A stretch of 9,017 nt of DNA, taken from the NCBI GenBank assembly GCA_016213455.1, contig JACRAG010000165.1, forward strand, positions 1-9,017, written 5' to 3'. Below the pieces are notes generated by a model. That model made no database searches, was not told where the DNA came from, and saw nothing but the letters and a program-made list of their open reading frames with translations. The position numbers and the translations under genes were made by a program. Below, piece after piece: positions 1-6,867 of this stretch. The DNA comes from Anaerolineae bacterium. Lineage in GTDB: Bacteria; Chloroflexota; Anaerolineae; Anaerolineales; Anaerolineaceae. How positions within the stretch are numbered: position 1 is the stretch's first letter; every line of letters begins with the position of its first letter.

Positions 1-2
1 AG

Positions 3-1067
3 ATGACCGATCGGACCGAAGCCCCTACCCCGCGAAGGGTGGAAGAAGCCCGCGAAGAAGGACAGGTCGCGCAGAGCCGCGAGCTGAACTCCGCCGCGAT
101 TATTCTGGCTTCTGCGCTGCTGCTGCGCGGTCCCGGCGCCCAGTTGGGTCAGAACATGATGAACGGCATCGCCGAAGCGGTCGAATCGCTGCCCACCGCC
201 AATCTGAGCACCAACTACCTGCAGACCACCCTGTTCGGCATCATCACCGACATCCTGGCTCCCCTGGGGATTATCGTCGTCTCACTGCTCGCCATCGGCG
301 CCGTGGTCACCCTCGGTCAGACCCAATTCCTGTGGTCCAGCAAGCGGGTCGGCTTCGACTTCAAACGCATCGATCCCATCTCCGGGTTCAAGCGCATCTT
401 CTCCAGCCACGGGTTGATCGAGCTGGCCCGGGCGCTGCTGAAAATTCTGCTGGTCGGTTGGGTCACCTACAGCTACCTCAAAGATCATTACACCGAGCTG
501 CTCACCCTCAGCCAGCTCGACCTGACCTCAGCCGCGCTGCAAGCCTTCAACCTGATGATCTCGCTGATCATCCAGGTGGGCGGCACCTACCTGGCCCTGG
601 CTGTGGCCGACTACGCCTACCAGCGCTGGGATTTGATGCGCAACCTGAAGATGACCAAGGAAGAGATTAAAGAAGAGGTCAAACGTTCCGAAGGCGATCC
701 CGCGCTGAAAGGCCGCATCCGTGCGCAAATGCGCCGCATGGCGCGCGGTCGCATGATGGCAGCCGTTCCCAAGGCTACCGTGATCGTCACCAACCCCACC
801 CACCTGGCCATCGCGATCCAGTACAGCGAGGGCATGAACGCCCCCAAGATCCTGGCCAAAGGCGCCAACTTCACCGCCAAACGGATTATTGAAATTGCCC
901 GTGAGAACAACATCCCGGTCATTCAAAACATCCCACTGGCACGCGCCATCTTCAAAACCATCGAAGTTGACCAGGAAATTTCGCCGGACCTGTACCTGGC
1001 CATGGCGGAAGTTCTGGCGACCGTTTACCGTCTGCGCGGGCAGGTCCCCGCTCCTGCGGCATCCTGA
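3..1067 (+). CDS. flhB: FlhB, flagellar type III export switch protein
   Basis: FlhB is the inner-membrane export-gate subunit whose self-cleaved cytoplasmic domain switches substrate class from rod/hook to filament type. Seen: the N-terminus carries TEAPTPRR (residues 5-12) followed by REEGQVAQSREL, the family's conserved opening. Hydrophobic membrane stretches lie near 32-48, 78-105, 143-160 and 178-202, with SGFKRIFS at 127-134. The cytoplasmic domain has EGDPALKGRIR (230-240) and the autocleavage motif NPTH at 264-267 (bases 792-803), where family members cut between Asn and Pro. Length 354 aa is normal. The ATG lies two bases from the window edge, so no ribosome site can be seen; the close match of the N-terminus to the family makes this start likely. 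The start reads ATGA, so it may overlap the stop of an upstream gene (often fliR), which cannot be tested here. flhA follows after 18 bases. Confidence 0.97.
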   Translation: MTDRTEAPTPRRVEEAREEGQVAQSRELNSAAIILASALLLRGPGAQLGQNMMNGIAEAVESLPTANLSTNYLQTTLFGIITDILAPLGIIVVSLLAIGAVVTLGQTQFLWSSKRVGFDFKRIDPISGFKRIFSSHGLIELARALLKILLVGWVTYSYLKDHYTELLTLSQLDLTSAALQAFNLMISLIIQVGGTYLALAVADYAYQRWDLMRNLKMTKEEIKEEVKRSEGDPALKGRIRAQMRRMARGRMMAAVPKATVIVTNPTHLAIAIQYSEGMNAPKILAKGANFTAKRIIEIARENNIPVIQNIPLARAIFKTIEVDQEISPDLYLAMAEVLATVYRLRGQVPAPAAS

Positions 1068-1085
1068 ACAAAAGGAATTCACTGA

Positions 1086-3170
1086 ATGGCATCTGCGACC
1101 TCCACCAACTCCATCGCGCAACCGCTGCAAAGCCTGATGCGCTCCAAGGACCTGATCATGGCCCTCTCGCTGGTCATGATCGTGGCGCTCATGCTCATTC
1201 CGCTCCCGCCGATCCTGCTGGACCTGATGATCGCCGCCAGCATCGCGCTCTCCATCGGCATCATGCTGATGACCATGTTCATTCACCAGCCGTTGGAGTT
1301 TTCGGTCTTCCCCACCGTGCTGCTCCTGGTCACGCTCTTCCGCCTGGGCATTAACATTTCCATCAGCCGCTCCATCCTGCTCAACGGTGAAGCCGGCGGC
1401 ATTGTGGCCACCTTCGGCAACCTGATCGTCGGCGGCAACTACGTGGTCGGGGCGGTCATCTTCCTCATGCTGATGATCATCCAGTTTGTGGTGATCAACA
1501 GCGGCGCCAGCCGCGTGGCTGAGGTGGCGGCGCGCTTCACCCTGGACGCCATGCCCGGCAAACAACTCGCCATCGACGCCGACCTCAACTCGGGTTTGAT
1601 TGACGAAGACCAGGCCCGCTCTCGCCGCAAGGCCATCGAGACGGAAGCCGACTTCTACGGCGCGATGGACGGCGCCAGCAAGTTTGTGCGCGGCGACGCC
1701 ATTGCCGCCATCATCATCATGCTGGTCAACATCCTGGGCGGTTTTGTCATCGGCGTCGTGCAGGGCGGCATGGACCTGGCCCAGGCCATCCAGACCTATG
1801 TGCTGCTGACCATCGGCGCCGGCCTGGCCATTCAGGTGCCCGCGCTGCTCGTCTCCGCTGGCGCCGGCCTGATCGTCACCCGCTCCACCTCCGAGACCAC
1901 CCTGGGCAATGAACTTTTCGCCCAGATCGCCAACTTCAACGTGCTGGCTGTCGGTTCCTTCATCACCGCGGCGATGATCTTCATCCCCGGTCTGCCCAAG
2001 CTGCCTTTCATCCTGGTCAGCGTTGGCCTGGGTGTGGCTGCCTTCTTCGTCAACAAGGCCAGCGTGGAAGAAGCCGCCGCCGGCCCGCAAACCACGGTCC
2101 TGCCTTCCTCTGCCGAGGCTGAAACCCCCGAGCAGATGCTGCAGATGGTGGTCATCGACCCGATTGAACTGGAAATCGGCTACAGCCTGATCCCGATGAT
2201 CGACGATGACTCGCAGGACAACCTGCTGCGCCGCATCACCGGCATCCGCCGCCAGCTCATGTCCGAGCTCGGCCTGATCCTGCCGGTCGTGCGCATTCGC
2301 GATAACCTGCGCATAGCGCCGCAGGCCTACCGCGTCAAGGTGCGCGGGCAGGAAGTCGCCGCCGGTGAAATCATCCTGGATCGCCTGCTGGCGATCCCCG
2401 GCTCGGACGTGGATGAGCCAATCGCCGGCATCCACACCACCGAACCCGCCTTCGGCCTGCCTGCCATCTGGATTCTCGAAGGCGACCAGAGCCAGGCCGA
2501 GCTGCGCGGTTACACCGTGGTGACCCCGCTGTCGGTGCTCTCCACCCACCTGACCGAAATTGTGCGCGGGCACGCCCCCGACCTGCTCACCCGCCAGATG
2601 GTGCAGGAAATGCTCAACCAGCTGCGCCAGAAATCCCCCGCCTCGGTGGAGGGTGTGGTGCCGGAGCTGCTCGGGCTGGGCGAAGTCCAGACCGTGCTGC
2701 GCAACCTGCTGCGCGAACGCCTGCCCATCCGCGACCTGAGCGGCATCCTGGAAGTGCTCGCCAACCATGCCGGCATGACCCGCGATCCCAACATCCTCTC
2801 CGAAGCGGTGCGCCAGACCATGGCCAACACCATTTCGAGCATGTACCGCGATCAGGACAATATCCTGCACGTCTTCACCCTCTCGCCCATCCTGGAAGGC
2901 ACCCTGCGCAGCGCGCTGGTGGCTTCGGAGGGCGGCCCAGGGCTGCAAATCGATGCCAACCTGGCCCAACGCCTGCTCAACCGCATTGGCGAGACCATGG
3001 AAGGCATGGCGGGGCAGGGTTACATGCCCCTGCTGCTGTGCCCGCGCGAGTTGCGCCAGGCCATTCGCCGCCTGGTGGAAAATCAACTGCCCAACCTGGT
3101 CATCCTGGCCTTCTCGGAAGTCAGCGCTGGAACGCGCGTGAAGACCCACGGCATGGTTGACGCGAATTAA
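1086..3170 (+). CDS. flhA: FlhA, flagellar type III export gate protein
   Basis: FlhA forms the nonameric inner-membrane export gate; its cytoplasmic ring docks chaperone-substrate complexes. Seen: an N-terminal membrane half (about residues 20-325, several hydrophobic segments) holds the FHIPEP-family signature, with FRLGIN (85-90), FGNLIVGGNYVVG (110-122), VAARFTLDAMPGKQ (147-160), and YGAMDGASKFVRGDA (191-205). Asp195 in that last motif aligns with the conserved Asp208 of Salmonella FlhA linked to proton-driven export. A linker (about 326-350) leads to the cytoplasmic domain, which contains VSAGTRVKTHG near the C-terminus. Length 694 aa matches the family (about 690). An AAAGGA site at 1071-1076 lies 9 bases before the ATG. 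The gene sits 18 bases after flhB and 13 before flhF, consistent with one operon. Nothing is truncated. Confidence 0.97.
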   Translation: MASATSTNSIAQPLQSLMRSKDLIMALSLVMIVALMLIPLPPILLDLMIAASIALSIGIMLMTMFIHQPLEFSVFPTVLLLVTLFRLGINISISRSILLNGEAGGIVATFGNLIVGGNYVVGAVIFLMLMIIQFVVINSGASRVAEVAARFTLDAMPGKQLAIDADLNSGLIDEDQARSRRKAIETEADFYGAMDGASKFVRGDAIAAIIIMLVNILGGFVIGVVQGGMDLAQAIQTYVLLTIGAGLAIQVPALLVSAGAGLIVTRSTSETTLGNELFAQIANFNVLAVGSFITAAMIFIPGLPKLPFILVSVGLGVAAFFVNKASVEEAAAGPQTTVLPSSAEAETPEQMLQMVVIDPIELEIGYSLIPMIDDDSQDNLLRRITGIRRQLMSELGLILPVVRIRDNLRIAPQAYRVKVRGQEVAAGEIILDRLLAIPGSDVDEPIAGIHTTEPAFGLPAIWILEGDQSQAELRGYTVVTPLSVLSTHLTEIVRGHAPDLLTRQMVQEMLNQLRQKSPASVEGVVPELLGLGEVQTVLRNLLRERLPIRDLSGILEVLANHAGMTRDPNILSEAVRQTMANTISSMYRDQDNILHVFTLSPILEGTLRSALVASEGGPGLQIDANLAQRLLNRIGETMEGMAGQGYMPLLLCPRELRQAIRRLVENQLPNLVILAFSEVSAGTRVKTHGMVDAN

Positions 3171-3183
3171 GGATTGAGAAGCT

Positions 3184-4524
3184 ATGGAAACCCGCACCTA
3201 CAAAGCCGAAACCATGCGCGACGCGCTGCTGATGATCCAAAAAGAGCTGGGGCCGGAAGCAATTGTGCTCTCAGCCCGCGAAGTTCCGCTGGGATCGGCG
3301 TGGAATGTATGGAAACGCCCCGGCATTGAACTGGTGGCTGTGCTGCCCGACAAAAACAGCCCCGCCGTGCAGACTCCGGCGCGCCCGACTGCCGACGCGG
3401 ATGAAGCCGCGGGCATCGAATGGGTGACGGATACCCCGGCCCCCGCCCCCAAGACGGTCCGCGAACCGGCGCGCGAATCCGCCGGCTGGCAGCCCAAACG
3501 CATTACCCGCGAAGAAGCCAGACTCGCCAATCGCCCGGTCGAAGCCCCCGCCCCGGTCCAAGCGCCGGTCCGCACCGCCAGTGAGGAAGAACGCCGGCAG
3601 GCAACAGCGGCGCTTTCCGCGGCGCTGGCAGAGATCAAAGCCGCGCAGCAGGCTGCGCCCAGCGCTCCGGCGCTCGAAAGCGAAGAACGTGCCGCGCCAG
3701 CCGAAGTCAAAACCGCGGTGGTGGAAAGCGAACCGGCGGGCTTGAACAAAGTGCGCCGCGCCTTGATGGCCCAGGAAGTGGATAGCGCGATCATCCAGCG
3801 CACCCTGGAGATCACCCTGGAAATGGCCAACCGCGCCGTGCTGAGTGACGAAGAAATTGCGCGCAATTACACCATGCGCCTGCTGGAAGCGGAGCTGCAC
3901 AGCGTTGCCCCGGCATTGCTGGCCAACCCGCGCCGCGTGACCTGCCTGGTGGGCGCCAGCGGCAGCGGAAAAACCAGCACCGCCGCGCGCCTGGCGGTGT
4001 ATTACGGCAAAAAAATGGGGCGCAAGGTCATCTGGGCCTGCGCCGACACCCTGCGCACCGGCGCCATCGGCCAGGCGCGCGCCTACACGGACGCGCTGGG
4101 ACTGCCCGTGCGCAACATCTACGCGCCCAATGACCTCAAGTTGGTGCTGGCTGAAAGCGAGCCCAATGACCTCATCCTGGTGGACACCCCGGGGTACAAC
4201 CCCTTCCGGGAAGATCAGATGGTGGAGCTGGGTTCCCTCCTGACGGATTTGCCCGAGCGCAGCATCTTCATGGTGGCGCCCGCCAACGTCAAAGAAAGCG
4301 ATCTGAATGCCGTCGCCGGCGCGCTGAGCGTCTTTGGCATCGACGGCGTGATCGCCAGCAAACTGGATGAAACCTTCACCTACGGTTCGGTCTATAACTT
4401 CCTGCGCAAAGCGCAGCTGCCGCTCGGATATTACACCGCCGGCAAAGAGACCGCGGGCGGGCTGGAAATGGCCGATCCGCACCGGCTGGTGGCGGGATTG
4501 TTCGGGAAAGGTTGGAGACAATGA
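3184..4524 (+). CDS. flhF: FlhF, SRP-family GTPase for flagellar placement, with altered G motifs
   Basis: FlhF is a third SRP-type GTPase (beside Ffh and FtsY) that helps recruit early flagellar parts to the site of assembly. Seen: a basic N-terminal domain typical of FlhF (MRDALLMIQKELGPEAIVLS, residues 11-30), then an Ala/Pro/Glu-rich low-complexity linker (about 56-185), then N and G domains. Motifs are P-loop GASGSGKT (257-264), DTLR (288-291), DTPG (334-337) and SKLD (392-395). The last three depart from usual family forms (DTYRxxAxEQL, DTAGR, TKLD), and the final TAGKE segment (418-422) departs from TxGQ. Length 446 aa is at the long end for FlhF, due to the linker. AAGGA at 3169-3173 overlaps the flhA stop and lies 10 bases before the ATG. 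The 3' end overlaps the next gene by an ATGA. The usual downstream partner flhG is absent. Identity is firm; retention of normal GTPase behaviour is uncertain. Confidence 0.95.
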   Translation: METRTYKAETMRDALLMIQKELGPEAIVLSAREVPLGSAWNVWKRPGIELVAVLPDKNSPAVQTPARPTADADEAAGIEWVTDTPAPAPKTVREPARESAGWQPKRITREEARLANRPVEAPAPVQAPVRTASEEERRQATAALSAALAEIKAAQQAAPSAPALESEERAAPAEVKTAVVESEPAGLNKVRRALMAQEVDSAIIQRTLEITLEMANRAVLSDEEIARNYTMRLLEAELHSVAPALLANPRRVTCLVGASGSGKTSTAARLAVYYGKKMGRKVIWACADTLRTGAIGQARAYTDALGLPVRNIYAPNDLKLVLAESEPNDLILVDTPGYNPFREDQMVELGSLLTDLPERSIFMVAPANVKESDLNAVAGALSVFGIDGVIASKLDETFTYGSVYNFLRKAQLPLGYYTAGKETAGGLEMADPHRLVAGLFGKGWRQ

Positions 4525-4892
4525 GCAAAGAAAAAGAGATGAAAGAAAAAGAGCAGGCGCCTGAGCAGGACAATTCGAAGGCCAAAGCTAAAAAGAAAGC
4601 CAAAAAAGGCAAAGGCGAGCAAACTGCCCCACTGCCCGTCCTTTTGGAGTTCGTTTTCTCCTTTTCTTTCTTCATCCTGCTGGCGGTGGATGCCCTGGTG
4701 GCAGCCCTCTCGTGGAGCAACGGCTGCACCATGACCGACATTTTCATCCGTGTCGTCGTTTCCACGATTGTGATGAGCATCATCATCTTCATGCTCGCGC
4801 GCAGCATCTCGGGCGGCATGCTGGAAGCTGCCGTCAAATTGCGCGAAGAAGAGCTGAGCAAATTCCAGCAGTCCAATGACCTCAACGCCTGA
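4521..4892 (+). CDS. Small Lys-rich protein with two membrane helices, in the flhG slot; function unknown
   Basis: I do not recognise this 123-aa protein. Seen: a very hydrophilic N-terminus (residues 1-35) with 12 lysines in the first 31 residues, mixed with Glu and Gln; two hydrophobic segments (about 44-63 and 74-92) joined by a short polar loop with one cysteine (Cys69); and a charged, probably helical tail (101-118). Acidic Asp57 lies inside the first hydrophobic segment and Arg77 near the start of the second. The positive-inside rule predicts both ends in the cytoplasm. The ATG at 4521 overlaps the flhF stop (ATGA), implying coupled translation; a TTG at 4512 in the same frame is possible but less likely. 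GGAGA at 4514-4518 is unusually close to the ATG, while AAAGG at 4507-4511 has normal spacing. Its neighbours are flhF and fliA, where Bacillus and Clostridioides carry flhG/fleN. No Walker motif is present, so it is not FlhG. A flagellum-linked role is inferred only from position. Confidence 0.85.
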   Translation: MSKEKEMKEKEQAPEQDNSKAKAKKKAKKGKGEQTAPLPVLLEFVFSFSFFILLAVDALVAALSWSNGCTMTDIFIRVVVSTIVMSIIIFMLARSISGGMLEAAVKLREEELSKFQQSNDLNA

Positions 4893-4936
4893 GGGCACGG
4901 ATTGACCCATTTACCGCGATAAGGCAGAGATAAATC

Positions 4937-5692
4937 ATGGTTATGCAAGCGGACGCAAGCCTCCTGATGGAACAATTCCTCGCCACCCGTTCACCCGACG
5001 TGCGCGAGCAGTTGGTATTGCAGTCCATTCCGCTGGTCCATTACATGCTCGGCAGGCTCGGGATTGGCCAGGAGATCGGCAGCGAATACGAAGACCTGGT
5101 TCACCAGGGACTGCTCGGGTTGATCGACGCAGTGGATCGCTTTGACCCCAAACATGGCACGCGTTTCAGCACCTACGCCGCGGTACGCGTGCGTGGCAAA
5201 GTGCTCGACTATTTACGCCAGTCTGATTTCATGTCGCGCTCCTGCCGCAAACGGGTACGCGCCATCGAAAAAGCAGTGGCAGACCTGTGGATGGCGCACC
5301 GCCGCGAACCGACGGAAGAGGAAATCGCCGCCCACCTGGGTGTCAGCCAGGATGATGTCTCGCGCGGCTTGATTGACGCCGGCGTGGTCATGCTCTCCTT
5401 GGACGCCAGCGTGGAATATGAGCAGGAAGAGGACGGCTCGCTGCACGAGCGCCTGGTGGATGATAAACAGGTCAATCCATCCGCGATTTTCGAAGACGAA
5501 GACCTCAAGCAGCAGATCATCGCTGGGCTGCGCAAGCTCTCGCAGCGCGAACAGCTGCTGCTCTCGTTGTATTACTACGAAGGGCTGACCTTTAAAGAGA
5601 TCGGCAAAGTCATGGAAATCACCGAATCCCGGGTCTGCCAGCTGCACACCCGCGCCATCTACAACTTGAAACAGGCGGTGAAATATGAGTAG
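4937..5692 (+). CDS. fliA: FliA/SigD, flagellar sigma-28 factor
   Basis: This is an RNA polymerase sigma factor of the FliA/SigD/WhiG group, which directs transcription of late flagellar genes. Seen: region 2 at about residues 25-97, with EDLVHQGLLGLIDAVDRFDP (52-71) and RFSTYAAVRVRGKVLDYLR (76-94); region 3 with RKRVRAIEKAV (104-114) and an HTH-like EEEIAAHLGVSQDDVSR (127-143); region 4 with LSQREQLLLSLYYYEGLTF (201-219) and the recognition helix ITESRVCQLHTRAI (228-241). Length 251 aa fits SigD (about 254) and FliA (about 239). The ATG at 4937 has only a weak site (AAGG 4921-4924, 12 bases away); the in-frame ATG at 4943 is the alternative. The 44-base gap before it holds no convincing promoter. 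Its partner, anti-sigma FlgM, is encoded at 7695, and a matching sigma-28 promoter lies at 7620-7646. It overlaps the next gene by 8 bases. Confidence 0.95.
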   Translation: MVMQADASLLMEQFLATRSPDVREQLVLQSIPLVHYMLGRLGIGQEIGSEYEDLVHQGLLGLIDAVDRFDPKHGTRFSTYAAVRVRGKVLDYLRQSDFMSRSCRKRVRAIEKAVADLWMAHRREPTEEEIAAHLGVSQDDVSRGLIDAGVVMLSLDASVEYEQEEDGSLHERLVDDKQVNPSAIFEDEDLKQQIIAGLRKLSQREQLLLSLYYYEGLTFKEIGKVMEITESRVCQLHTRAIYNLKQAVKYE

Positions 5693-6095
5693 CATCCCAC
5701 GAGTATCCCTGGAAGATACGTTGACCCTGATGCAGTTGATGCGCGAGACAGCCCTGGCACGCGGACAGGAAGCCCGCGCCGCCCGCATGGCTCCGGCTGC
5801 TGAGGAGATGAAGAGCCTGGTCGAGACCGCCCGCACCGCTCCGGCAGCCTCCGCCCCGGCTGGCATCCTGGGCCAGGCCGATTTCAAGAAACGGTTGGAA
5901 GTCACCCACACCCGCGAAACCCAGGTGATCCAGGGCAACGCCGCTTCCGGTGTGGAAGCTGCGTTGGAACGCAACCGCATGATCGGCGCGATGGCCTCAG
6001 CCAACATGTCCGATGTGGATATTGCCCGTCAATTTGGCATCAGCCGCGAAGAAGTCCGGCTGGTCTTGAGCACGCAGAAAGCAGGCAGAATATGA
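5685..6095 (+). CDS. Small protein with C-terminal HTH-like motif, in SwrB/DUF6115 position
   Basis: This 136-aa protein is not firmly recognised. Seen: an N-terminal helical stretch (residues 8-50, rich in Leu, Met, Arg, Glu, Ala), an Ala/Pro linker (51-60), a polar middle, and a C-terminal segment MSDVDIARQFGISREEVRLV (108-127) that reads as a helix-turn-helix. The pattern 'xxxIAxxxGxSxxEVxLxL' is like the C-terminus of SwrB/YlxL (DUF6115) and DUF2802 proteins, small flagellar-cluster proteins often found next to sigD/fliA. In Bacillus, SwrB sits directly after sigD and promotes export-apparatus maturation, but it has an N-terminal membrane anchor, and none is visible here. The ATG lies inside the fliA stop region (8-base overlap) with a weak AGGCGG at 5673-5678. 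Its own stop overlaps the flgF start (ATGA), so all three are probably translated together. It could instead be a DNA-binding regulator; family assignment is tentative. Confidence 0.85.
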   Translation: MSSIPRVSLEDTLTLMQLMRETALARGQEARAARMAPAAEEMKSLVETARTAPAASAPAGILGQADFKKRLEVTHTRETQVIQGNAASGVEAALERNRMIGAMASANMSDVDIARQFGISREEVRLVLSTQKAGRI

Positions 6096-6853
6096 TCAAA
6101 GGATTTTACGCCGCCGTTTCCGGAATGTTAGCCAATGCCCAACGCCAGGATGTCATCGCGCACAACATCGCCAACATGCAGACGCCTGGCTTCAAACAGG
6201 TTCTCACCACGGTTGAAGATTTTATGCAGACCGGCGTGACCTATTCTCCCGGCAACTTGCTGGAAGACGGCGCCTCGCGCGGTGTGGGCAGCCTGGGGCT
6301 GGGCGCTGAGTATGGCCCCGAATTTGTGGATTTTGCCCAGGGCGGGCTGATGACCACCGGATCCCCACTGGACTGCGCCCTGCAAAGCGACGGGTTCTTC
6401 CGCGTGCGCACCCCCGAAGGCGTGCGCTATACCCGTGACGGGCGCTTCCTGCGCGACGCGCAGAACAACCTGGTCACCGTGGAGGGCTTCAACGTGCTGG
6501 ACGCCAACAACGCGCCGATCAAGCTGGCAGAAGGTGAAGTGGTAATTGCTCCCACCGGCGCCATCACCGTCAATGGCGCAGCTGCCGGGCAGTTGGGTCT
6601 TTCTGCCTTCGCCAACCCGCGCACCGAACTGACCCGCGACCGCGGCAACCTGTTCACCGGACCGGCAGCGTCTACTTCAACCGCCCTGCCTTCCGTCACC
6701 CAGGGCGCACTGGAAATGTCCAATGCCAACCCGACCCGCCTGATGACCGACATGGTCGAAGTCGCCCGCTCTTATGAAGCCGCTCAGAAGATGGTCCAGA
6801 ACCAGGACGAGCTGATCGGCAAGACCATCGCCACCCTTGGCCGCATCGGCTAA
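6092..6853 (+). CDS. flgF: FlgF-like proximal rod protein (flagellar basal body)
   Basis: This is a rod/hook-family protein exported through the flagellar type III system to build the shaft crossing the envelope. Seen: the family's N-terminal D0 helix region MIKGFYAAVSGMLANAQRQD with HNIANMQTPGFK (24-35); the core DFAQGGLMTTGSPLDCALQS (80-99), GFFRV and YTRDGRF (113-119); and the C-terminal D0 helix with QGALEMSN (204-211), MTDMVEVARSYEAAQKMVQNQDE (218-240) and the ending TLGRIG. The QKMxQxxDE and GRxG endings favour FlgF (FlhO type) over FlgG. Length 253 aa is normal. As expected for this family there is no cleavable signal peptide. Start ATG overlaps the previous stop (ATGA) with only a weak upstream purine tract, suggesting translational coupling. 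Its pairing with the next rod gene matches flgF-flgG order. FlgG paralogue naming remains possible. Confidence 0.88.
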   Translation: MIKGFYAAVSGMLANAQRQDVIAHNIANMQTPGFKQVLTTVEDFMQTGVTYSPGNLLEDGASRGVGSLGLGAEYGPEFVDFAQGGLMTTGSPLDCALQSDGFFRVRTPEGVRYTRDGRFLRDAQNNLVTVEGFNVLDANNAPIKLAEGEVVIAPTGAITVNGAAAGQLGLSAFANPRTELTRDRGNLFTGPAASTSTALPSVTQGALEMSNANPTRLMTDMVEVARSYEAAQKMVQNQDELIGKTIATLGRIG

Positions 6854-6867
6854 CCCGGAGGAAACCC

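Noticed and set aside
944..960. TGGCAC as part of a sigma-54 promoter
   Set aside because: It is inside flhB and the matching TTGC half at the proper spacing is missing.
528..3197. 889-codon open frame on the - strand across flhB and flhA
   Set aside because: It lies opposite two certain genes and its translation is rich in His, Asp, Gln and Gly with no domain pattern. This is a GC-rich codon shadow.
4512..4520. TTG start giving three extra residues to the two-helix protein
   Set aside because: The ATG at 4521 forms the common ATGA overlap with flhF, and a TTG start would place the GGAGA motif inside the coding region.
3271..4521. 416-codon open frame on the - strand opposite flhF
   Set aside because: Same cause: antisense of a well-supported gene, low-complexity His/Gly/Arg/Ala composition and no motifs.
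4902..4936. TTGACC upstream of fliA as a possible -35 box
   Set aside because: No -10-like hexamer lies at 16-18 bases (the sequence there is CAGAGA), and the GCGATAA nearby has no sigma-28 -35 at the right distance.
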